DNA from: Planctomycetales bacterium 4484_123
Lineage (GTDB): Bacteria; Planctomycetota; Phycisphaerae; SM23-33
DNA length: 10,457 nucleotides
Assembly (NCBI GenBank): GCA_002049885.1
Contig: MVCS01000021.1
Location: forward strand, 1-10,457
Direction: 5' to 3'
Shown here: positions 1 through 6,494 of the stretch, piece after piece
Numbering within the stretch: position 1 is the stretch's first letter
Layout: each line of letters begins with the position of its first letter
Position numbers and translations under genes: made by a program
The notes under the pieces: model-generated
What the model saw: only the letters and a program-made list of their open reading frames with translations
The model's database searches: none
Told to the model about the DNA's origin: nothing

Positions 1-13
1 AGGGGATCTTGTC

Positions 14-1020
14 ATGTGCATACGCTGCCCCACGATTCTCGCAGTTGCTCTCGTCGTCGCTTTCCAGGCGGCTTCTCCGCCGCCGGCCCGGGCCGGACAG
101 TGTGGCGGGGGCGGTCCTGTGGTCGCTGCCGGGTGCCGGTTCGACTACAGGACGATTGACCGGACCCTGAAGGAGCCGAAGTACGGCTCGGCCAGGCCGG
201 CATACCGGTTCCTGGCCTTCGGGCCGGAGGGCGAGTACGTGGTGGCCATGGTGGCCGACGAATCCAAGGGCACCGGCAGGGGGGTGGACGTGTTGTATCT
301 GGACCTCAACGCCAACCACGACATCGCCGAGCCGGCCGAGCGCTTCGCGCTCAAGCGGCCCCGGCCGATGAAAAAGCTGCCCGGCGGGCGGGGCGACCTG
401 GTGCTCATTCGATTGACGGCCTGGGGCGAGACGCTCGTGCCCAGCCGCAGACTCCCCGTGCCGGACCCGAAGCTGCGATACTTGCTGTCCGTGGCCAACA
501 ACTCCCTGCTGGTGAGGGGTGGACTCGCACCTGCATACAGTTCTACCTCAACCGCAAGTGGACCTGGGGCTACTCCGCCTGGACGCTGGACGAGCCGGTG
601 ACCACGCAGGACTTCCTGGCGCTGCGGTTCTTCGGCAAGGTGTTCGTGGGTGCCGTGGCCGACCCGGAGATCCACACTCGCCGCTTCCACCGGGCGCTGT
701 TTGCCCGCGGCCTGGCGGCGATGAATCGTCCCCGGCCCACGTTCATGTTCCGCACCGACATCTCCCGCCCGGTGGTCCAGGGCATCCTGCACGACGGGGT
801 CGTCTCGGTGATGTACGTCAACAGCGGCCAGTTCGCCATGCCCCGGCTGATGCGGGGGCACAAGTGGCGCATGCCGTCTGTGCTGTATTGCTACGGGGCC
901 TGCAACGCGGTGAACCGCAGCAATTGGGAGTCCGCCGCCTGGTGCCTGAAGGCCTATGCCCATCACTGCGACGGGGTGCTGCCCTGGCAGTCCCTGGGCC
1001 GGGCCGGGGAGGGTTTGTAG
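14..1020 (+). pseudogene. Secreted protein of unknown function, interrupted by a frameshift
   Basis: I do not recognise the family. Reading starts at ATG 14, with AGGGG at 1-5 as a possible ribosome binding site. Residues 1-27 form a signal peptide: a hydrophobic core (ILAVALVVAFQAA), then PPPARA before GQC, a plausible signal peptidase I site. From D97 the protein reads DLNANHDIAEPAE, an acidic, EF-hand-like loop common in planctomycete exported proteins. This frame (14-601) turns to nonsense after about codon 168. The frame starting one base earlier continues sensibly (WTRTCIQFYLNRKWTWGYSAW) to TAG at 1018-1020. Adding one G to the GGGG run at 516-519 joins them as about 335 residues. The downstream part has several Trp, Tyr and Cys residues and no recognised catalytic motif. 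A sequencing or assembly error is as likely as a true pseudogene. A 370-base spacer separates it from the signalling operon, so a shared function is not implied. Confidence 0.6.
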
Positions 1021-1141
1021 GCCGCTTTCAAGTCATCCTCGGGGGCGGCCGATATAGCCGCTGGGCGCCACAGGGTCGGTGGTCCATACAGCGCCCGGAT
1101 TTCGGAGGCCGACTCATGCTGGCCCTCAGGGGCTTTGGCCC

Positions 1142-1160
1142 GGAGGCTGTGGAGCCCTCC
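1142..1160. repeat. Short stem-loop in the spacer
   Basis: The left arm GGAGGCT (1142-1148) pairs with AGCCCTCC (1153-1160) with one bulged C and a four-base loop GTGG. It is 12 bases upstream of a stronger hairpin. No T tract follows, so it is not a standard intrinsic terminator. In GC-rich DNA a single stem of this size could arise by chance. Confidence 0.35.
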
Positions 1161-1172
1161 TGCCCGCGCTCA

Positions 1173-1193
1173 TTGCGCTCTGGCAGGGCGCAA
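1173..1193. repeat. Nine-pair inverted repeat (hairpin) in the spacer
   Basis: TTGCGCTCT (1173-1181) pairs with AGGGCGCAA (1185-1193) around the loop GGC, giving nine pairs including one T-G wobble. The following bases (CGCGAGG) contain no T run, so this is not a classic rho-independent terminator. It could be an RNA processing or stability hairpin, part of a leader structure, or a protein-binding palindrome. With the hairpin just upstream it is the most structured part of the spacer. Confidence 0.45.
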
Positions 1194-1392
1194 CGCGAGG
1201 CTGCCTGGGGTCGCCCGGGACGCGCGAAGCACTTCTCGCTCCAGCATTTCTGCGGCCTTGACCTACTCGCCCGGCCTCTAACAGCAAACGCTATCGGCGA
1301 CGCTGGCCTGGACGCCGGGGCCTCGGCGCTGGGACCTGGCTGGGATCGTCAATCGGGCAGCAGCGCCGGTCCGGGGGGAGAGGAGAGACGCG

Positions 1393-2787
1393 ATGCTGAA
1401 ATTGAAGGTGGCGGTGCCGGTGACCCTGGTGGTTGCGGCGGCGGTCGTGGTGGCGGTGCTGGTGCGGGCGAACACGCCTCAGACGGCACCGGCGGCCCCG
1501 GAGGTCGGCCCGCTGTGCGGAGGGCGGTTCCGCACTTGCGGGCAGGGCTTCGCAGGCTATGGCTGGTCGGTGCGGCCGGGGACGCTGAAGGCTCTGACGG
1601 ATGCCCTCAAGCCAATGCAACAGGCCCCCGCCGAGCCCGACATCACCTTTGTGTTCTACTCGGCCGGGCATAACCCCGAGGCCGTGGCAAAGGCGCTGCG
1701 CCGGCTGCCCGGCGGGTCGCGGCGCATGTGCGGATGGTCGTCTGACCGGGGGGTCATCGCCCCGGACGGATACCACGCCTCCCCCGACGGCGTGGTGGGG
1801 GTGCTGTCTTTTCGCTTGCCCGGGTTGCGGGCGGGAGTGGGCTCGGCCGAGTTCGACGAGACCGATTCCCCGGGCAGCAGCGCCGCCCTGGCCCTGCGTC
1901 GGGCCATACAGGATGCCGGCATGCAGCCCGGAGACAGCCAGCCACGCATGATCGTGATGTCCACTACCTACCACGGCTACGAGGAGCTGGTGTTGAAGGC
2001 TCTGGATGCCGAGACCGGCGGGGCGGTGCCGATCATGGGGGGTACGGCAGCGGGCAACCCGGCCAAGGGCCTTCCGCAAGGGGCCGTCATTGCCAACGGC
2101 AAGGCCCTGCGAAAGGGTCTGGTCATTTCTGTCTTCTATTCCGGCCGGCCCTTCCGGTGGGCCTTCCGCGGCGGGTTCATTCGCACCAGCAAATCGGGGC
2201 TTGTGACGGCCGTCGAGGCCAAGGGTCGCGTGATTCGCGAAATTGACGGCCGGCCGGCGCTGGACGTTTACGACGAGTGGTCCGGCGGCAGGGTGGCGGA
2301 GGCCATTCGCGCCGGCATAGACATGAACACCTTCACCGGCCTGTATCCCCTCTGCCGCATGCTCGGTTCGGGAAATGCCGCCCACAACCTGTTCGTGCAT
2401 GTCTGGCCGGCTCCGGACGCCGCGGTTTCCAGGTCGCTGGTGGCCTCGGCCAGGGTCGCCGAGGGCGACGAAGTTTACTTCTCCGAGGGCAGTTGGAACA
2501 TCCTGCTGAACCATATCGGTGCCCTGGCGCGCGATGCAAAGGCGGACCGCGCCGAGGTGCCCCTCGGAGCAGCGCTGTTTATTTGCTGCGAGGCGGTCTT
2601 GAAGAACATTCCTGCCCAGCAGCGAAACCAAATATCGTACCTCCTGAACAAGTCGCTGGGTGACGCCCCCTGGATCGGACCGTTCACCTGGGGCGAGCAG
2701 GGCAACTTCCCCGGGGTGGGTAACTACCATGGCAACGTGTTGACCAGCGTGACGCTGTTTCCCGGCTCCGCCGGTTGCTCGGAGTGA
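1393..2787 (+). CDS. FIST-domain sensory protein, membrane-anchored or exported
   Basis: A 464-residue protein with the features of FIST_N plus FIST_C, a ligand-sensing module described from signal-transduction proteins and proposed to bind small ligands such as amino acids. FIST_N spans about residues 50-230: the DITFVFYSAGHNPEAVAKAL strand-helix pair, CGWSSDRGVI near C113, and MGGTAAGN at 215-222, the glycine-rich turn typical of the family. FIST_C spans about 250-455, ending with GNYHGNVLTSVTLF. Residues 7-24 are a hydrophobic segment after MLKLK, so the domain is probably outside the cytoplasm. VRA before NTP could be a cleavage site, so it may be released rather than anchored. ATG 1393 is supported by AGGAG at 1381-1385. 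It is the first gene of the operon and ends 3 bases before the histidine kinase, suggesting that it feeds a signal to that kinase. The domain call rests on motif recognition, not a search. Confidence 0.8.
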   Translation: MLKLKVAVPVTLVVAAAVVVAVLVRANTPQTAPAAPEVGPLCGGRFRTCGQGFAGYGWSVRPGTLKALTDALKPMQQAPAEPDITFVFYSAGHNPEAVAKALRRLPGGSRRMCGWSSDRGVIAPDGYHASPDGVVGVLSFRLPGLRAGVGSAEFDETDSPGSSAALALRRAIQDAGMQPGDSQPRMIVMSTTYHGYEELVLKALDAETGGAVPIMGGTAAGNPAKGLPQGAVIANGKALRKGLVISVFYSGRPFRWAFRGGFIRTSKSGLVTAVEAKGRVIREIDGRPALDVYDEWSGGRVAEAIRAGIDMNTFTGLYPLCRMLGSGNAAHNLFVHVWPAPDAAVSRSLVASARVAEGDEVYFSEGSWNILLNHIGALARDAKADRAEVPLGAALFICCEAVLKNIPAQQRNQISYLLNKSLGDAPWIGPFTWGEQGNFPGVGNYHGNVLTSVTLFPGSAGCSE

Positions 2788-2790
2788 TCC

Positions 2791-4572
2791 ATGACGGCGG
2801 CTTGGAAAATCTATCTGCTGGTGCTGTGCTTCCTGGTGCTGTCGGTGGCGCTGCTGGCGGGCTTTCAGAGTCTGTACGATGCGCGGGACACGTTGAGACA
2901 GCTCAGGCACATGCACCGCCTTTACGCCAGGATCGCGGCCTCGCAGGTGGAGGCGGGCTACTACGAGAAGATTTGGCCCTTCGAGATGCTGGACGCCATA
3001 TCCCATGACGACAACGTCGTGTTCTGGCGCGTCGCCGACGGCGAGGGCCGGACGGTACTGACCGACAAGCCGCTGAAGGCCCGGGCCGAGGAGACGCTGC
3101 TGCGGCCCGAAGTCGCCCGCGACCTCTCCGGGCCCACACTGGTCTCCGGCCCGGGTGGCCGGAGGGAGATCTGGATCGTCCCCATGCGCATGCGCACGGG
3201 GGGCGAGCCGTGGACCTTCCAGCTCTGCTTTCACACCAAGCGCATCCGGCAGCGCATACGCAGCATAATCGTCACCGACGCCGTGCTGGCACTGTGCATT
3301 TCCATAGTCCTGGTGCCCATATCCGTGGGGCTGACCCGGCGGTTCCTCCGACCGCTGACCTCGCTGACCGCGGCTGCGGACGAAATGACGCGGGGCAACC
3401 TGGAGGTCTCCCTGCCGCCGGCGGGGACGGACGAGATCGGCCGGCTGGTGCGAGCCTTCCAGGCCATGGTCAACGGCATCAAGGCCAGGGACGCCGAGAT
3501 CCGCAGGAAGCTGCACGCACTACAGGAGGCCAACGAACGCATCCGCCAGGCCCAGGCCGAGCTCGTTCAGTCCGAGAAGATGAGCATGCTCGGCCAACTG
3601 GTCGCAGGCGTGGCCCACGAGATCAACACCCCCACGGGGGCCATCCTGAACGTCTCGGTAGACGTGCCGGAGCACATCCGCGGCCTGGCGACGGCGGTCT
3701 CTGACGTGGCCCGGTTGCCCGTCGAGACGCGACAGTGGCTGGCGGCCATCGCCGAGCGGCTGCTGGAGTCGGAGGTGGTGGCCGAGTCCCAGGCGCGTGC
3801 CCGGCGGCGCGAGCTTCAGCGCCAGCTCCGCCGGGCCGGCGTCAGCGAGCACCGCCGCTTGGCCGGCGTGCTGGCGGAATGCGGGCTGGGATTGGCGGAA
3901 CAGGACCGGTGCTCGCTGGAGCGGCTGTCGGATCCGACCGTGCTGTCCTTTCTCGATCACCTGGTGGCGCTGCGGAAGGCCTCGGAGATATCCCGTGTCA
4001 GCGCCGAGAAGATCGCCCGCATCGTCCGCGCCCTGCGCTACTACAGCCGGCCCGACCAGGGCGAGCGTTTCGACATCGACATAAGGGAGAGCATAGACAA
4101 CACGCTGGTGATCCTTCAGAACCGCATCAAGCATGTGGCCACGGTGGAGACCGATTACGGCGAGGCAGCTCCCATCGCCCGCTGTGGGGCGGACATCTCC
4201 CAGGTCTGGACGAACATCCTCACCAACGCCTGTGACGCCATCGAGGAGAACCGCGGCGAGGAAATGGGCCGTATCCGCATCACCACCCGAGTGGAGAATG
4301 GACAGGTGGTCACGGAGATGGCCAACAGCGGGCCGCCCATTCCCGAAGAGCTGATGGCGAAGCTCTACGACCCGTTCTTCACCACCAAGCCGATCGGCAG
4401 GGGCACCGGGCTGGGGCTGAGTATCTGCGTGGGCATCCTCCGTCGTTACGGGGGCAGCATATCGGCCCGGAACGAGCCCGACGGGGTGGTTTTCACCGTG
4501 TCTCTGCCGGCCGCCGGCGAGCGGGAAGCTGAGGCGGTCTCAGTGGCGGCCGTAGCGGATGGAGGTGAATGA
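2791..4572 (+). CDS. Membrane sensor histidine kinase (Cache-like sensor, HAMP, HisKA, HATPase)
   Basis: A 593-residue transmembrane kinase. TM1 is at about 6-27. An extracytoplasmic region of about 130 residues follows, with a Cache/PAS-like segment (VFWRVADGEGRTVL). TM2 is at 159-181 and HAMP at about 182-235 (ends near DEIGRLVRAF). A helical linker leads to the H box VAHEINTPTGAI with phosphorylatable H276. The ATPase domain has the N box TNILTNACDAIEE (N479), G1 NSGPPIPEE, the F box YDPFFTTKP and the G2 box GRGTGLGLS at 536-544. The catalytic set therefore looks complete, and the style is that of the NtrB/DctB-like kinase group. Unusually, about 95 Arg- and Leu-rich residues separate the first HisKA helix from the second (about 398-420). 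GGAG at 2781-2784, inside the end of the FIST gene, is 6 bases from the ATG, consistent with coupled translation. It is the likely partner of the two downstream response regulators. No C-terminal receiver is present. Confidence 0.92.
   Translation: MTAAWKIYLLVLCFLVLSVALLAGFQSLYDARDTLRQLRHMHRLYARIAASQVEAGYYEKIWPFEMLDAISHDDNVVFWRVADGEGRTVLTDKPLKARAEETLLRPEVARDLSGPTLVSGPGGRREIWIVPMRMRTGGEPWTFQLCFHTKRIRQRIRSIIVTDAVLALCISIVLVPISVGLTRRFLRPLTSLTAAADEMTRGNLEVSLPPAGTDEIGRLVRAFQAMVNGIKARDAEIRRKLHALQEANERIRQAQAELVQSEKMSMLGQLVAGVAHEINTPTGAILNVSVDVPEHIRGLATAVSDVARLPVETRQWLAAIAERLLESEVVAESQARARRRELQRQLRRAGVSEHRRLAGVLAECGLGLAEQDRCSLERLSDPTVLSFLDHLVALRKASEISRVSAEKIARIVRALRYYSRPDQGERFDIDIRESIDNTLVILQNRIKHVATVETDYGEAAPIARCGADISQVWTNILTNACDAIEENRGEEMGRIRITTRVENGQVVTEMANSGPPIPEELMAKLYDPFFTTKPIGRGTGLGLSICVGILRRYGGSISARNEPDGVVFTVSLPAAGEREAEAVSVAAVADGGE
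4561..4568 (+). promoter_or_regulatory. Strong Shine-Dalgarno that decides the start of the HD-GYP gene
   Basis: GGAGGTGA closely matches the 16S anti-Shine-Dalgarno complement. Its GGAGG core is 3 bases from the ATG at 4569 but 9 bases from the ATG at 4575. Normal spacing favours 4575 as the true start, removing two residues (MS) from the longer reading. The site lies inside the end of the histidine kinase gene. Confidence 0.65.
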
Positions 4573-4574
4573 GC

Positions 4575-6494
4575 ATGAGTGTTGTGGGCGACGTTCAGAT
4601 GGCTTTGGTGCAGATGGGCGGCGCCCGGTGTGACGGCCTGGCCCAAGCCGTCCGGGCCAGGGGTTGGAACCTGGAGCTCACGGAGGACATCCGCCGGGTG
4701 CAGGAACGGGCCGGCGACGGGGACTACCACATCGTGGTCATCGCCACCGATGCCCCGCAGTCCATGCCGGCCCACCCGGTGCGGGGGTTGTTGAGCCTGC
4801 AACTGGACATGTCGGTGATACTCCTGGTCCCCGACCGCACCGAAATCCTGGAGATCCAGGCCCTGCGGGCGGCCACCTCCGACCAGGTGTACAACCTGGA
4901 CACCCACCCGGCGGTGTTGGTGAGCGTGCTGGAGAACGAGTTGCAGTCCGTCCTCGCCAGCCGGGTGGAATACGCCATTCTGTGCGTGGACGACGACCAC
5001 GAGTTCTTGGCCTCCATGGAGAGGCTGCTACCGGCCCGGCTGGAGGCGGCGTTTCCGCGATTTTCGCTGGAGTTCGAGTTTTACGACCGGCCGACGGAGG
5101 CCCTGCGAGCGGCTGAGGAAATGGGCCCACGGCTGGCGGTGGTCATTTGCGACCAGGTCATGCCGGAAATGAAGGGGCTGGAGCTGCTCAGCCGGATCAT
5201 GCAAATCAATCCCCTGGCCCAGCGGATGCTGCTGACCGGCTACGCGGGAGTGGACTCCGCCATGGAGGCCATCAACCAGCGGGTGCTGGACAAATACCTC
5301 ACCAAGCCGGTCGAGCAGCCGGCGAGCTTCGTCGAAACGGTGGGCCAGCTTCTCCGTGAGCACCACCTTCGACGCACCATGGATATCCACCGCGACCGCC
5401 TGGTGGCACAGTTCGAGTTCATTCGTTGCGTGACGGCTGCCCGGGACGTCGCAAAGGTCTTGGAGGCGGTGGCAGCTTTCCTCAGCGAGGAGTTCGGCGC
5501 GGGGCGCGTGGCGGTGGCCCTCTCGGACGGTCAGCAGGTGGTCGTCAAGGCGGCACGCGGGCCCTGGCCAAGTCTGGCCGTGGGCGAGACCATACCGGCC
5601 GGCGAAGAGATCTGCGCGTGGGCTGCGGGCCACCGCCGGCCTATCGTGGTCAGCGACGCCCAGGGGTTGCCCGACGGCGCCCAGGCGGCCTCGTTCGGGC
5701 GGCTGCCAGTGATGGCGGCGCCCCTGGCCTGGGGCGAGCAGACCCTGGGTGTGGTCATGGTGGGCGACCCGCCCGGCGGGGCGTTCACTCGCTGCCAGCG
5801 AGTGCTGTTGAGTTTTGTGGCCGACGCCGCCTCCCTGGCGGTCACCGGATTCCAGGACCGCCTGACCATCGAGCAGCACTACGTGGACACCATGGCCAGC
5901 CTGATGGAGGCCGTCGAGGCCAAGGACCCCTATACCCGCGGCCACACCGACCGGGTGGTCGAGCTGGCGGTCTCGCTGGCCCAGGCCGCAGGCATTGCCG
6001 GCCCGCAACTGCGGGATATCGAGCGGGCGGCGGCCCTGCACGACGTGGGCAAGATCGCCGTTCCCGAGGCCATCATCCGCAAGCCCGGCCGGCTCAGTCC
6101 GGCCGAGGCCGCCCTCATGCAGCGACACCCGGCACGCGGGGAGAGCATTCTCAGTCACCTGCGGTTCCTGGATGCAGCCAAGCCCATAATCCGCCACCAC
6201 CACGAACGTTACGACGGCACGGGCTACCCGGACGGGCTGAAGGGCGATGCCATACCGCTGGGGGCCAGGGTACTGGCCATCGCAGACGCCTACGACGCCA
6301 TGACGTCCACTCGGCCATATCGCCAAGCCATGACTCCGGCCGAGGCCCTGGCGGAAATCGAGGCCAACGCGGGACGGCAGTTCGACCCGCAACTGGTGAG
6401 AGTATTCGTGGACATGATGCGGCCGGCTGAGCCGGTCAAGCCGCCGCCGGCGGGTACCCCTCAGCCCGTGGCGGCCGAGGAGGCCAAGGCATGA
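4575..6494 (+). CDS. Response regulator with pseudo-receiver, REC, GAF and HD-GYP (c-di-GMP phosphodiesterase)
   Basis: A cytoplasmic protein of 639 residues (641 if ATG 4569 is used; the Shine-Dalgarno spacing favours 4575). Residues 1-125 have the alternating strand pattern of a receiver but lack the acidic pair and the lysine. The true REC spans about 133-265: acidic triad D139-D141, phosphoacceptor D193 (CDQVMPEMKG), T221 and K244 (LTKPVE). A GAF domain covers about 285-428. HD-GYP follows at about 435-610 with H457 (RGHTDRV), HD at 489-490 (HDVGKIAVPEAII), the HHHE cluster from 541, and GYP at 550-552 (YDGTGYPDGLKGD), then ADAYDAMTSTRPYR. All key metal-binding and GYP residues are present, so hydrolysis of c-di-GMP is likely. 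The domain order resembles RpfG-type regulators with extra sensing modules. The gene overlaps or abuts the kinase gene upstream and overlaps the cyclase gene by 4 bases, so phosphorylation by the upstream kinase is the simplest inference. Confidence 0.93.
   Translation: MSVVGDVQMALVQMGGARCDGLAQAVRARGWNLELTEDIRRVQERAGDGDYHIVVIATDAPQSMPAHPVRGLLSLQLDMSVILLVPDRTEILEIQALRAATSDQVYNLDTHPAVLVSVLENELQSVLASRVEYAILCVDDDHEFLASMERLLPARLEAAFPRFSLEFEFYDRPTEALRAAEEMGPRLAVVICDQVMPEMKGLELLSRIMQINPLAQRMLLTGYAGVDSAMEAINQRVLDKYLTKPVEQPASFVETVGQLLREHHLRRTMDIHRDRLVAQFEFIRCVTAARDVAKVLEAVAAFLSEEFGAGRVAVALSDGQQVVVKAARGPWPSLAVGETIPAGEEICAWAAGHRRPIVVSDAQGLPDGAQAASFGRLPVMAAPLAWGEQTLGVVMVGDPPGGAFTRCQRVLLSFVADAASLAVTGFQDRLTIEQHYVDTMASLMEAVEAKDPYTRGHTDRVVELAVSLAQAAGIAGPQLRDIERAAALHDVGKIAVPEAIIRKPGRLSPAEAALMQRHPARGESILSHLRFLDAAKPIIRHHHERYDGTGYPDGLKGDAIPLGARVLAIADAYDAMTSTRPYRQAMTPAEALAEIEANAGRQFDPQLVRVFVDMMRPAEPVKPPPAGTPQPVAAEEAKA

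Larger units (their letters stand above)
1021..1392 (+). other. Noncoding spacer before the signalling operon
   Basis: This 372-base gap has no convincing gene. Frames remain open across it only because stop codons are rare in GC-rich DNA, and their translations are rich in Gly, Arg, Pro and Ala with no domain signal. It holds two adjacent stem-loops (listed separately). A TTGACC hexamer at 1258-1263 has no good -10 partner at normal spacing. AGGAG at 1381-1385 lies 7 bases before the FIST start codon and serves as its ribosome binding site. The operon promoter is expected here, but I cannot place it. Confidence 0.6.

Noticed and set aside
598..1020. Separate 140-residue gene starting at GTG 598
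   Set aside because: The same frame extends sensibly upstream to about 515 and joins the preceding frame through a one-base correction, so it is the 3' part of the frameshifted gene.
1258..1284. Sigma-70-like promoter with TTGACC at 1258-1263
   Set aside because: The best -10 candidate (TAACAG at 1279-1284) has poor identity and a 15-base spacer, so it is not better than chance.
1021..1392. Possible c-di-GMP riboswitch upstream of the c-di-GMP operon
   Set aside because: I looked for the GEMM core (conserved A-rich loops and paired helices). Fragments such as GGGACGCGCGAAGC are suggestive, but the full arrangement is absent. A covariance-model search would settle it.
519..1673. Plus-strand open frame crossing the spacer between the secreted protein and the FIST protein
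   Set aside because: It runs out of frame through both real genes, and its composition (Gly, Arg, Pro repeats) is that of a shadow frame.
1291..3516. Minus-strand open frame of about 741 codons opposite the FIST and kinase genes
   Set aside because: It is a shadow of coding DNA on the other strand, has no recognisable domain, and crosses an operon boundary.
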